Below are positions 31,206-42,238 of a stretch of DNA of 64,000 nt, piece after piece (the stretch's first letter is position 1; each line of letters starts with the position of its first letter). The notes beneath the pieces are model-generated. The model was not told where the DNA came from. It did no database searches and saw nothing but the letters and a program-made list of their open reading frames with translations. Both the position numbers and the translations under genes were made by a program. This DNA comes from Blattamonas nauphoetae (lineage: Eukaryota; Preaxostyla; Oxymonadida), in the NCBI GenBank assembly GCA_033064195.1, contig JARBJD010000045.1, forward strand, positions 124,001 through 188,000, read 5' to 3'.

Positions 31206-33790
31206 TGTCGTCATTCGAGAATGTTGATCTTACCATCACCCGTCTCTCGATTGATGTTACAACTCCAAATCAGAGTCCAATATTACTTAGCTTGGTATGT
31301 CATTTTCCCACACTGACCATATTTTTCCCTTTTCTTGCACATGGATCACGCTTTAGGCTGTTCTGTGTATCCATTTGATTGCCCACCTTTTCCTCTTCAT
31401 TGTCTGCTCTTATTCTTAAAATATTCACGTACCTCAACTCTTTGCTCTTTCATTCCTCTGTTCTCGCAGGATCTGCATCTTTCTCTTCATCCTACTCCTC
31501 CTCTTCTCTCGAAACCATCTCGATCCTCATCAGGATCCTCCTCAACGTAACTTGGGTGATATCTGTCTTGAAGGATCAACAAGTGATCCAGATGATCAGC
31601 AACTTAATGTAAATTTGACAACTTTCCTGATCCATCGCGATCCTGCTTCTTCTGATGCCACTCGTCAAAATTTCGTTCTGATGTTGGCGTTTGGTGAGTC
31701 TTTTCCGTGAAAATGAAATACCAGCACCGGATACGGCTTGGATGAACGATATTTTCGCTTAATTATCCGCCTCCACAACAACAGGCTGTGAAACCGACCC
31801 AACCACCAAATTGAGCCCCTTCACCAGTTCCACGAGCATCCACTCCTCAAGCACAGAACAATGTTCAGTCAAAGAGCGAATGGAGGCCGAACGCAGAGTG
31901 GAAGAAGCCAAAGCCAGACAAAGAGAGATCTTAAGACAACAAGCACTCGAAAAGAACGGCAGAGAGCAAAAGATGAAGGAAATGAAAGCCAAAGAGGATC
32001 GAGAACACATGATTTGTGAAGAAGCTCGTCGCAACTTTTTAATCAACAGGAACAGGCCCGACGGAACAAAATGACAATTGATGCCCAAATGGATGGAAGC
32101 AATGCTCCCCTTCGCTTCCCCCGTCACAATATTCTCAGCCCTCCCCTCGAAGATTATTTCATCAAACCAAAGCAAGCTACTTCACCTGCAAAACCTAAAA
32201 AGGCTGTTGCAAAGGCAGTTCGAAAGAAATCAGTCTCTCCACGCCCAACATCAGCTCCTTGACCAAGTTCAGCTGCTCCTGCACCCAAACAGGCTCCACC
32301 GAAGAGTGCAGAGAGAAGGTCACTCTCAGCCAGGCGTGTCACTCCCACAGTCGCCGATCGACCAAAGACCGGCTCACCTCTGTCCGATCGCCCCAAAAGC
32401 ACCGACAAACAGAAAATGCAGAAATTGGAAGACCAATTTGGGGAGTTGCAGGGAATGCTTCAACGAGCAGCCTCGCCAGCTCCGTCTCAGCCACGCTCAG
32501 CCCGACCGAGGACACCGACCGGCGTGTCATTACAACAGTCGAAAGAGACGAAACCAGCAACACCGTCAAAACAGGTTTCGGAGCAGTTGGGAGTGGGAGT
32601 GTCGACGATGGTGTTGAGTGACATTGACAGGCAGTTTGAGGAAGAGGAGAGACGGCTCAGGGAACAGAAGGAGGGAAAGGCGGTGGATTTCAAGATTCAG
32701 GCGTCGTCGACGATGATGAATGAGATCGACAGGCAGTTCGAAGAGGAAGAGAGACACCTCCAAGCGGAAGAGAAGCAGCGGCGACGAGAGGAACAGATGG
32801 CAGCCATCGCCGCATCCGTCCAGCCAGTTCGGAAGATGAACAAACTCAAAGTGAACGCCAACGCGAAGAAGGGTCAGCGGAAGAGCTCAAATTACTTGGA
32901 AGATCACGCGATGATGGAAGCAAAGGCCAGCGACGTGAAGAACGGTGCAGACCGCGTTCGGAGGTTGTTGTTGGGAGAGGACGAGCAGAAGGATTTGGAT
33001 GAAGGTCCGTGCGGAGTGAAGATTGTGCGGAGAGGGAAGGAATGAATCGAATTAAGCAGCTGCACAACAAAAACAAAGTGGACGACAAGAAACAGCGGGA
33101 ATACGAAGAGAAACTGCAACAGCTCGAGTTGGAGAAGAAGGCACAGGCAGGCGACAAACCGTGGCTGACGAGAGGGAAGTCGAAAGAGGAGAAAGCGCTG
33201 GAAGAAGAGAAGCGGAGGATCGAGCAAGAGATGAAGGACGATGAGGAGGCCGAGCGGTGGAAGGTGGTGAAGGAGGCGCAGATGAAGGAGAGGGAGACGC
33301 GAGACGCGGAGAGGAAGGCGTTCCAAAAGCTGATTGCGAAGAAGAAGAAGAAACAGAATCGGAGTCACTCGGTCGGCGACGAGGAAGATGTTGTGATTCT
33401 CGTCGCCCCAAATCGAAAACCAGTCCAGACGACAGAGACTGTGGAGCAGAAGAAGGAGGAAGTGAGCATTGATGTGGAAGTGCTGGTCTCATCCAAATCG
33501 CCACAACGCCCATCCTCAACAAAGAAAACACCAGCTCGTTCGTCTTCAGCCCGCTCAGGCTACTCCAAAGAAGGCCGCAGCTGCTTCGAAGGAGGGCAGC
33601 CCACAAGCAACACACACGCCTCCGAAAATTGGGTCGTCGAAAGGGAAGGTCGAGCGGGAGAAAGCGGAGCGAAAACGTGCAAAGGTCGTCGCCGTTCGCC
33701 AATGTGGAGCGAGGAGAGTGATAACTCATCCAACTGTAAACGACCAGATAATGGCAATTTTGGTTCATCTATGTTCAATCAATCATGACA
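31206..33790 (+). pseudogene. Charged coiled-coil protein gene carried in the 3.33-kb element
   Basis: A plus-strand gene with apparent GT-AG introns. The first exon starts MSSFENVDLTITRLSIDV at 31206 and is followed by a GTATGT donor. Later exons read DPDDQQLNVNLTTFLIHRDP (about 31590-31650) and a coiled coil MEAERRVEEAKARQREILRQ (31880-). A Lys/Pro/Ala/Ser-rich linker follows near 32170-32400. Two direct copies of the motif EIDRQFEEEER or DIDRQFEEEER lie near 32620 and 32730, then a second coiled coil near 33050-33360. An in-frame stop near 32260 and frame changes near 33045 and 33560 show decay. I do not recognise the family. Composition and lack of enzymatic motifs suggest a cytoskeletal or scaffold protein. 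Confidence 0.55.
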
Positions 33791-33900
33791 GGCGTCCTTT
33801 CGATCTACGGATTCTTTCTCAAACAATGCAAACACAACCACCTCGTCACTCAACCCCCTTTCTCCCCTCCAAATTAACACAACAACAATTCAATCCACTA

Positions 33901-34089
33901 CTACATTATTTTTGATCTTTTTAGTACCATAGAAGCCGCTATGTTGTCAAATTGAACGCATCCAATGCCGAAGGCCAACACACTCCATAACCCTTGGTCT
34001 TTGTCACCGTAGTCGGGTATAATAGCATTATCATGGATCACAACCAGAATTTTCAAGATTTCATCCAGTGTAGTATCTTTAAACAGCAA
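33901..34089 (-). CDS. Small unrecognised ORF near the right end of the 3.33-kb element
   Basis: 62 residues, LDEILKILVVIHDNAIIPDY followed by GDKDQGLWSVLAFGIG. The residue mix looks protein-like and the frame is open slightly upstream. It could be the last exon of a minus-strand gene or chance. Confidence 0.25.
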   Translation of the reverse strand: MLFKDTTLDEILKILVVIHDNAIIPDYGDKDQGLWSVLAFGIGCVQFDNIAASMVLKRSKIM

Positions 34090-34334
34090 TTCACGACAGT
34101 CACTTTTTTGGAATCACCTTGCATAATTAATCAACTTTTTTCAATCGATTTGTTATTCTGAAAGATGTTTGAGAGTAAATCAGTCTGTATTGAAGTTTTC
34201 TGAGACATAAACCAGTCATAAATTCAAACAGAAACAACAAAGGTTTAGATCTGCGTGTATCCATTTGGATCTGCGCGTATCCAAATTTTTAGATCTGCGC
34301 GTAGCGAAAATCGGATCTGCGCCTATACTTAACC

Positions 34335-34480
34335 TGAACAGCAGAACATGACTTCGTCGCCTTCAATCACTCCAAGTGTCGGAGTTTTGTGGTGACTGCA
34401 AGGACCGTATACGACAGTGGAGTCACTGTCGAGTGAACAGCAGAACAAGAAGCAAGGGCAGCAACATGCGATGAGAGGGC
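34335..34480. repeat. Dispersed spacer block, copy 3 (right part)
   Basis: Continuation of 30610-30996 after the inserted element. From here to about 35280 the spacer shows no supported gene. Confidence 0.6.
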
Positions 34481-35282
34481 GTTCGAGAGTGAAGAGAGAG
34501 GAGGTATTGATGAGTGGGTTTTGAGGAAGTGATGAAGGAGAGCAAGCTCGCTGGTCCAAAGGATGCACGGTACGAACAGCTTCTCGCTCTGTTGGACACT
34601 TTCTTCTTCGCAAAAGTGGTCAGCGGGTGCTTCGTTTGGTTGATTGGACTGACTGTGTTGACCTGTGTCGACGTGTGCGTGTGGACACTCTCCGCTTGGA
34701 GTTTTGAAGAGAAGGATGTGCGATGCATGGAAACTTGAGCCGAAGTGTCACTGACACAGCACTACCACGGGAGCAGAATCGTGGGGGATGTGAAGACGTT
34801 GGGTGTTGAGGAAGTGTGGTGACAAGGGGAGTGGAAGATGGATGGCTGGTTGTGTGGTGATGACGACGCACAGTCTGTTTCTGGCACAGTTGGGCGTTTG
34901 GCCGTTGACTTGATGTTTCAGGATTGGCAGACTTTCAGAACTCGCTTTTCGTTTGTCTTTGTTTCTCTTCGTCATGTTGTGGTTGTTCTCGTTCATTCTG
35001 GTTTCGCAAACTTGTATGCGAGGTTGGATGGATCTCACCCAATCCATCACTTGCTGATCGTCAACAACACTTTGGCTCTTCTTTTACCTCTTCTCGCCCT
35101 TCTTGCCATCCATCCGTCAATCTTTCCCTCGTTCACTCTCTTTTGCGTCCATCTGTCGCCATCTCCATTCTCCTCGCTATCCCGCTTCTTCATTCATTCA
35201 TTATCTCACTCAACGTTGGTTGTTTTTTTCTTCCTTTTGGACGTTAATATCATCTCAATCTCTTTCTTCGAGACTCTGTTGT

Positions 35283-35295
35283 GACCCATAACGAG
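35283..35295 (+). promoter_or_regulatory. Conserved GACCCATAACGAG element of array copy 9
   Basis: Exact motif, 24 nt before the ATG at 35320. A TGA in the extended frame directly after the motif argues against an N-terminal extension in this copy. Confidence 0.55.
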
Positions 35296-35319
35296 TGATT
35301 TTCCACAGAATCTTTCTAA

Positions 35320-38300
35320 ATGACCGAAATTGGCCAGAAAACTGACGCCCTTCCAAGTCAAGCACACTCTGATTTGCCCTCCCCTCAGTTAGCGTTTTCA
35401 AGGGATTGCTCACCGTTCCTGAATTGGGATGAAGAACAGTATAAAACAGTTAACGAACAGTCTGTTGTTTTTCGATCCTTGGTTGCCACATTGAAGTCAC
35501 AGCCTGCACTCGACGACGTTCTGGAAACGAAAGCGGTGAATTTTCTGAAATCTGTGAATCGGGATGATGAAGAAACGGCAGATGATTTCCTCGGCACATT
35601 TAAACCAACCGCTGATGATTCGTTGGCAGAATTCGTACAATCGATTGTGGTGCTCGTATCTTCACCTCATCGAGCAATCACCACAGCAACAATGAAGATT
35701 CTCGAGAATCTGTCCATGTGGTGTTCAGCCCGAGTTCTCTATACCCTCGTCAAAGCTGATCTTTTCCCTCAAATCATCAACACCCTCAATCCACTGTCTC
35801 TTTCATTCAGAGACGCATTCGATATCCACACCAACCTCTTGAAAATCATCACCAATTCAAACTGGCTCGCAATTCCGGGTGGTCTCGAACAACTCGGAAT
35901 TGAAGATGAGAATGGAGAACAGACTGTTCACAAGACGGTTCTGAAGCAAGTTATCATTCCTTCGGAGAAGTACATTTGGCATTTGTGCGTGAACCGTTAT
36001 AGGGGGTGCATTAATTCCGTCCCCTCGGGTTTTCTCTCATACGAAGCTGAGAATCGAGTTTATTTTTTCTCCAACGTCTGAAACATAGCCAATTCATATT
36101 TCAACCTGATTTTTCGTCATATTGTCCTTTTAGTCACTCAAATCACCCAAATCTCACGATTTTCAAGTCAGTTTTCGTTCAATGTGAGACTATGATTATG
36201 CAAAACTTCACATTTGGAGTTGTTTTCATCTAATTTCTTAAAATTTGTGAAAACAAAACAGACAGAAAGCTTGATTAACAGATGAAGTGAGATGAACAGG
36301 ATCTTGATCTCCCCTCATTTAACGGTGGTCATCGCGGTTCTGATCTTGCGCGTAGAGAAGCTCAGCTCCTATGAATGTGAAAAGATCATCAAAAACACGA
36401 ATGCATACTTTTATCGTAATAATTTCCATTATTTCGAATAACATGGGTCAATCGCTTGATCCATGATTGAAAAATACGAATTCGATGAGGTCTGGTGAAT
36501 CGTGCCATTTCCTGGTTCAAAGCATGTGATATTTCTTCGATGTTGTTGAACGTTCGTCCTCTGAGGCGATCCTTAATCGTGCCGAAAATTGCAAAGTCGC
36601 AAGGGCTGATGTCGGGTGAGTACGCGGGGTGTGGCATTGTTTGGATGTTAGAGTCTTGAAGATATTGATTGACCAGCTCTGATCGGTGGGGTGCTGCGTT
36701 ATCGAAATGAAGGATGATCGGACCTTCAAACCCCGCCTGGTTCGAAAGATACCTGTCCAATGGCTGAATAATGCTGTCTCGAAAGTATCTACCAGTGATT
36801 GTTTGACCTTGATCGAGGGGTTCAATGATTGGAGTGAAATTAATGCCGAAGAAGATCGTGAACATGATCTTCCGTTGGAAATGGCGAGGATCTTGCACTT
36901 GTGCACGATCCTCGCCCCTTCTACACCATCTGTGAGACATTGGGTAAGAGAAATAAAACTGCGACTCATCCCCCGTGAATACGGTGGGCCACTTTCGTCG
37001 TCGTTCCCTGTGTAAGATTCTCAGCATTTGTCGAGCACATTCTACTCTTTGGATCTTATCGGCTGGTGTTAGGACATGTGGGACTTTCCGGGGTGTTATT
37101 TTGACATACCCGGCTGCAGCAGTCGCCTTTTTCACTGTGTGAGGTGAGACTCTGCACACTTTCCCTGTTTTCGTTGAACTTATCTGCGGTTCTCGTACTA
37201 TTCGGTTTATTATCCGCCGACGCTTTGCTAAATCCGGTGGTCGTCCAGGTGGTGATCTCGATTTTAAGCGGAATGTGTTTGCCTCCAACATGCGCCAATG
37301 CTTTCTGATTGTCTTTTGACAGGGAGGATTTTGGAGGTGTACACGGGCTTCCCGGATACATCGGAGGACGTCCCATCCCTTGCGATGGCAGCTTTGAATG
37401 TATGCTCGGTCCCGAATCCGGTACTCCTCGGTCACCATATCAAAAATAGGGTTTGATCCTTCTCAAGATTTGGCATATTTCTCATATTAATACAAAACGA
37501 TGACTTTAAATACTCTCCAGCATCAGACCTCAAATAATCTTTTGAATAGGATCATTCCAGTGTTCGAAACTGGTAGATACGTCCAATGATTCCAAGTCGA
37601 TCCTTTTCGTGTTGGTACACTTGTCAAATATGAATCTTGCGATTCCGTCTCTAGGGAGGAGCAATTGTCCGGACAAGGTGAGGCGCTGTCCGTCCTCGGA
37701 CAGCGCCTAATTAGGATGTCATTGCTCGTAACTTTTCAAAAAGGGTTTGATCAACTTTTTCTGAAATTTATTGACTAACTTGGAGAATTGAATCATTTTT
37801 AAGAAATAGGAGAGGAGGAAAAGATGAAGAGAGATGTGATGGAGAACAGAGAAGATGAAGAGAAAGAGTTGGATGGAGAAGAGAAAGAGGAAGGATAGAA
37901 ATAGGTGTGGAAGGGAAGGACGAGAACGAATGATCGAGTCGGTATGGCCTTTATGTGGTTTTTGATGGACTGATTGTGAGGAAGTTCCTTTCGGAGTGTC
38001 TCCTCTCATCATTTCGTTTCTCTCCCTTCGTCTCGGATCAACTTCGTTGTTCCTCATTCTCCGATTCATCTCCTCTTCTCTCCTCTTCATTTTCGCTGCT
38101 TCCTGTCTTGTCATTCTTGTCAGATCTGCCACACACGCCCGCTGGCTGGTCCGACATTCATCGATGAAAATGGAAAGGGGGTCAGTGGAGTCTCGGGATG
38201 GTTCAGTATCATCTTGTGAGGGTGTGGGTGTTTCCCAGGAGGTTTAGTTCACATTGTCGAAGTGCCGCTTTCCTTCTTCCTCCTTCCTTCGTTGTTCCTC

Positions 38301-41300
38301 TTCCTCTTTCTTCTTTCGTTCGTCTTCTTCTCGTTTCTGAGAGAAGCTGCCGCGTGAACTCGCACCAGTTGAAGTTGACGGGCCAACTGGGCGAGCTGGA
38401 GAACTGGACGTGTCGATCATCTTCCCAATGCCCCAGCGAGCAAATGCACTGGACACACTCGATCCGGTCTCGATCGTCGCTGAGTCTTTCTGAGCTGCTC
38501 GTTGCCTCTCTCGCTCCAAATCCTCTCTGATCTTTCGCTGCTTCTCTTCCGCTGCTTCTCTCTCAGCATTTTGCTTCCTCTCCCACTCTGACTTTTTCTG
38601 ACTTTCAGCTTGACGTTTTCGTTCGGCCTCCCTTTCTCTCTCCTCCTCCTTTTGTTGTTCCTCTTTCTTCCTTCGTTCTTCCGCTTCCTTCTCCTTCCGA
38701 AGCGTCTCCTGAACTTCTCGTTTGATTCTCTCCTTTTTCTCTCTCTCCTCATCTTCCCTCCTCTTCTCCTCTTTCCTCCTTTCCTCTTCCATCCTCTCAT
38801 TCCGCTCTCTCTCCTCCCGTCTTTCCTGTTCTCGCCGATTCTCATCCTCTTTCCGTCTCAAACGCTCCTTCTCTTCGCGGTCTTGATCGTCCTTCTCCTG
38901 TGGGATTCTTCTTTCCTCTTCAGCCTCTCTTTCCCGATTGAGCATGTCGGCTCGCATGCGCTCCTCATCGATCTCTTTTTGTCTCCGGTCTGCTTCCTCT
39001 TTTTGACGTTTTGCTTCTTCCTTCTTTCTTTGTTCTTCTTCTTCCTTTTTCTTTCGTTCGTCTTCTTCTCGTTTCTGAGAGAAGTTGCCTCGAGATGACG
39101 ATGATGTCAGTTGGGGACCGACTGGACGAGATCCAACTCCAGTGTCGATCATCTTCCCAATGCCCCAGCGAGCAAACGCACTTGACACACTCGATCCTGT
39201 CTCGATCGTCGCTGAGTCTTTCTGAGCTGCTCGTTGTCTCTCTCGCTCCAAATCCTCTCTGATCTTTCGTTGTTTCTCTCCCGCTGCTTCTCGTTCAGCT
39301 TCTTGCTTCCTTTCCCATTCTGACTTCTTTGGGGGAATATTCGCTTTCTTCTCTTCCTCCCTTCGCCTCTCCTCTTCCTTTCTTCTCTTCTGCGATTTCA
39401 CGCCTCACTCGTTCCTGAATTCGCTTTTTCTCTTCTTCCTCCTTCCTTCTCGCTTCTTCTTCCTTCCTTTTGCTTCTTCCTTCATCTTCCGTTCTTCTTC
39501 CTTTCGAAGTTCCTCCTTTCTCTCCTCTTCTCATTGCTTCTCTTCAGTGAGTTCTTTCCGCACTCTTTCTTCAATTTTCTTTCGCTCTTCCTCTTCCCAT
39601 CGTTTCGCATCTTCTTTGCTTCGTCTTTCTTCATCTTCCCATCTTCGCTTCGCTTCTCGTTCAATTCTTTCCTCTTCTTCTCTCCTCTTCCTATCTTCTT
39701 CTCGCCTCGCTTTTTCCTCATCTTCCTTTCTTCGTTCTTCCTCCAATTCCTTCATCACCCTTTCTTCAATCTGCTTTCTCTCATCTTCTCTCCGCTTCTC
39801 TTCCTCTTTCTCTCGCTCTTCTCTCTCAGTCACCTGTTTCCTTTCCCATTCTGTCATTCGATCTCATGAGGGTGGAGGAGGAGATGAATAGATGTGAGTG
39901 GCTGTGAGAAGGAAGGGATGGACTGAAAAAACCTCATTCACTTTACGAATGATTACATACGTTCTGCATCTTTCTGAGATGTCTGTCTCATGTTTTATCG
40001 ATTAACTGTTCCACTTTAAATTTCTGTATAGTCAGGACACTTATTGTCATAAAAATGAAGAAATATCTGTAAGTCAGAGTAGGGAGAAGCATACTTTTCA
40101 AATTGGTTTCGTTTGATGTTTCCGTTTCGTTCTTTTCTCCAACTCCATTGTTCACGAGCTCGGACCCTCGATTATGAAGATCGTCCTCTCCTCTCACTCT
40201 GTTTTGTCTCTTCGTCCCAACTCCCAGTTCATTGTTTACGAATCAGCTCGGTTTGTCCTCCTTTGGCCTCATCTATTCCGTCTTCACAGGATCGACAGGT
40301 CAATCTGCCTTCTGGAGGGAAGATCAACAATAATAAATGTGAAAAAGCGATCAATAATATGAATATGAATCATTTTGATTCGGAAAAGTGTAATACAGAC
40401 TATTTCGAGGTAGAAAACGATCCGTTCATTTAGGGCGACAAATGAGAGTGTAACGACCATCTCATTTGGATAAGGGCGAGAAAGCATCGTATCTGGATTC
40501 AAAATGAGAAATTTCTTTATAAGAAAACATCTTGAACCAAAAGGAACGAGATACCAGTCAAGATCATCAACAAACCAACAAAGTGTGCAACAGAGCGGCG
40601 AATTTTGAAGGCAAATTGATTCGATCATGTTTGAAATAAGATACTACTATCATTGACTGAATTCTGACGTGTAACATCATTGAAAGAGAAATAATGTGTC
40701 AAATCGGAAATGAACTGAATTCCCGGAATGAGTTTATAAAAGTATCGCAGAATGAGTGGTTGCTAGAAAATGATGTGAAGAATGGAATTTCGAAGTGAAA
40801 ACCGATTTAAGTGACCCTGAAAGAAATGGGACGACGAAATTAACTTGAGATGGGGAGGACGATCCGGACATGTCCAGGACAGGACAGTTTTGTCCATTTT
40901 GATCTGATCACAATTGGATTGTGAAGAAATTCAGATGATTCGTTTTTTCAACAATTGAGTGAATGTCCAAGATCGGACAAGCTCGGACATTTCTGCAATT
41001 AATGGGTCTTTTTGTCCAAATTCTCTAGTACTCGTTTATCATTTTGATGAAAGACAAAATCTGAATTTAATCACCACTATTCACTTATTTATTAACGAAT
41101 TGAGTGTCAATCACATTGATTTAGGCCACATGAAGCACTTCTTTTTCACTTGGACCTGTCCGCTGTCCGTTGTCCGAGTTGAACGTCTTTTTGTCCGTCC
41201 GTTGCTCATCCTTATCCGTCTCATCCATTTTCCTTTGCTTCGGTCGACTCCCCAAGTCTAAATGTTGAAAGAGTATCCAGCCTGGATTGAGTTGAACCAT

Positions 41301-42139
41301 TTTGAAACAGCACGATCTGCATGATATGAGACCCTGCAATCAATCCTCTACTACTCACAATCCACCAGATCAAGTTCTAATATATGAATGCAGGATTCTC
41401 CAGTCGACTATTTCAACTCGTGAAGGGCATCCACACTTTTTCATCATCATCCTCCTCATGTCTCGACTTGCAATGATTTACGGTTATTCTTCGCCGATTT
41501 GTTCAATTTTCAAATCATTGATTTAATTGTCTAACTCCTTAATTCAAGAAAGTGGATAGTAGACCTGAAAGTTCAACCCGAAATGAGATATTGACTGAAT
41601 CAAGAGCTTAATGCAATTTCAACGAGAAAAATGAGCTTTATTCTGACCGCTGGTCAAGTTTCGGTGGTTGACTGGTATTGTTTCATTGTTCCATTCGCTA
41701 GAAAGGCTGAAAACCCGAGGGGACGTAATTAATGCACCCCCTATATTCGATCGTCGGTGTGAAGCAATCCTGCTTGTTTCGAGATCTCCTCGCCAGAATA
41801 CTCGAACTATGTACATATCATCAGCCAACTCTGGATTTTGTTCTCAATATGCCAATCGTTCTCACGATTCCAAGCTGTCACTCATTCTTAGAAAATGAAG
41901 TCACAATCTGGTATTTTCTGTGGGAAATGATCTATCGTCAGCCGGACTGTAACGAACACAAGGGAAAAGTGCGACAGATGTGGAAGACAGTGGATCGAAC
42001 GTTGAGAATGGAGGGCATCGAAGATGCGATTGAAGCCAAGTTGCTAAATGACCAAAAGGAATGCTATGGAGACAGGATTGTTATCAGATCGATCAGCTGG
42101 AACAACCATCTGAGCGTAAATCTTCCGGAATTAGAATAG
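35320..42139 (+). CDS. ARM-like array protein, copy 9, split by a 5.7-kb transposon
   Basis: Coding runs 35320-35999 and resumes at 41746-42139. The two parts total 680 + 394 = 1074 nt, exactly 357 residues plus stop. The insertion lies inside the codons for the conserved motif CVNRYSI. Part one has FLNWDEEQY, VVFRSLVATLKSQPALDD, FVQSIVVLVSSPHRA, LVKADLFPQIINTLNPLSLS and IPSEKYIWHLCVNRY. Part two has LLARILELCTYHQPTLDFVL, LTIPSCHSFLENEVTIW and TLRMEGIEDAIEAKLLND, ending NNHLSVNLPELE. Neither part has a frameshift or stop. Without removal of the element the product would end 27 codons into it. Confidence 0.82.
36389..37438 (-). CDS. Mariner transposase, DD34D, apparently intact (349 aa)
   Basis: A transposase of the Tc1/mariner superfamily, which cuts and joins DNA at TA sites. 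The N-terminal half has two helix-turn-helix-like regions (CQKTIRKHW near residue 40-48; KTGKVCRVSPHTVKKA near 90-105) separated by a GRPP motif. The catalytic Asp residues are in VFTGDESQFYF (near 154), ILHFDNAAPHRS (near 246) and SPCDFAIFG (near 281). The last two are 34 residues apart, the mariner signature. Length matches the family and there are no stops or frameshifts, so it may be active. It lies 0.4 kb inside the left end of the 5.74-kb element, reading towards that end. Confidence 0.92.
   Translation of the reverse strand: MVTEEYRIRDRAYIQSCHRKGWDVLRCIREARVHLQNPPCQKTIRKHWRMLEANTFRLKSRSPPGRPPDLAKRRRIINRIVREPQISSTKTGKVCRVSPHTVKKATAAAGYVKITPRKVPHVLTPADKIQRVECARQMLRILHRERRRKWPTVFTGDESQFYFSYPMSHRWCRRGEDRAQVQDPRHFQRKIMFTIFFGINFTPIIEPLDQGQTITGRYFRDSIIQPLDRYLSNQAGFEGPIILHFDNAAPHRSELVNQYLQDSNIQTMPHPAYSPDISPCDFAIFGTIKDRLRGRTFNNIEEISHALNQEMARFTRPHRIRIFQSWIKRLTHVIRNNGNYYDKSMHSCF
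37681..37708. other. Perfect hairpin, 12-bp stem, TCCT loop
   Basis: AGGCGCTGTCCG, then TCCT, then CGGACAGCGCCT. It sits next to another palindrome, TTGTCCGGACAA, and shares TGTCCG with clusters near 40.86-41.0 and 41.15-41.2 kb. It may be part of a transposon end or a terminator-like structure. Confidence 0.7.
38244..39857 (-). pseudogene. Lys/Glu/Arg-rich coiled-coil gene inside the 5.74-kb element
   Basis: Starts at 39857 (MTEWERKQVTEREEREKEEE) and continues through overlapping frames to 38244, with frame changes near 39535 and 39400. The last 385 codons are open. Almost the whole protein is a charged single-helix or coiled coil. The 3' part has a tandem duplication: the block ATIETGSSVSSAFARWGIGK occurs twice (encoded near 39210-39150 and 38490-38430), each within about 240-residue repeats that also contain KIREDLERERQRAAQKDS and a GSFSQKREEDERKKKEEEEQ-type segment. 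Caldesmon-like composition but no recognisable domain. It may be a captured host gene. Confidence 0.55.
39900..41640. other. Gene-free interior of the 5.74-kb element with TGTCCG clusters
   Basis: Frames are short. TGTCC/GGACA motifs cluster at about 40860-41020 and 41145-41215, reminiscent of element ends elsewhere in the window. Confidence 0.4.
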
Positions 42140-42238
42140 AAACAGACAAGAAACAGCGAACATTCCGGACAGTTTCTGACATGTTTTGGACCACAAACAC
42201 TGTTTGTGTGTGATCTTTGTCTGTTCTGACATCACCTC

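Larger units (their letters stand above)
31006..34334. mobile_element. 3.33-kb TIR element, CGCAGATC ladder family, with cargo (9-bp duplication)
   Basis: Both ends start GGTTAAGTATAGGCGCAGAT and match over about 90 bp; TGAACAGCA flanks them at 30997-31005 and 34335-34343. CGCAGATC occurs four times at each end. Starts at the left are 31019, 31041, 31065 and 31085 (spacing 22, 24, 20), and the right end mirrors this exactly. The same spacing is found in the GCAGTCCG element at 54597. The 9-bp duplication fits MULE-type elements. The interior carries a decayed coiled-coil gene and no transposase. It sits in the dispersed spacer block. Confidence 0.88.
36000..41743. mobile_element. 5.74-kb TIR element (TA duplication) containing a mariner transposase
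   Basis: Left end TAGGGGGTGCATTAATTCCG and right end (inverted) TAGGGGGTGCATTAATTACG; the match runs about 36 bp with one difference, flanked by TA (35998-35999, 41744-41745). The TA target suits the intact DD34D mariner transposase at 36389-37438, which is probably its own. At 5.7 kb it is several times the usual mariner size. The extra DNA (about 37.66-41.2 kb) contains a Lys/Glu-rich gene and clusters of TGTCCG motifs, possibly a second element nested inside. Confidence 0.8.
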
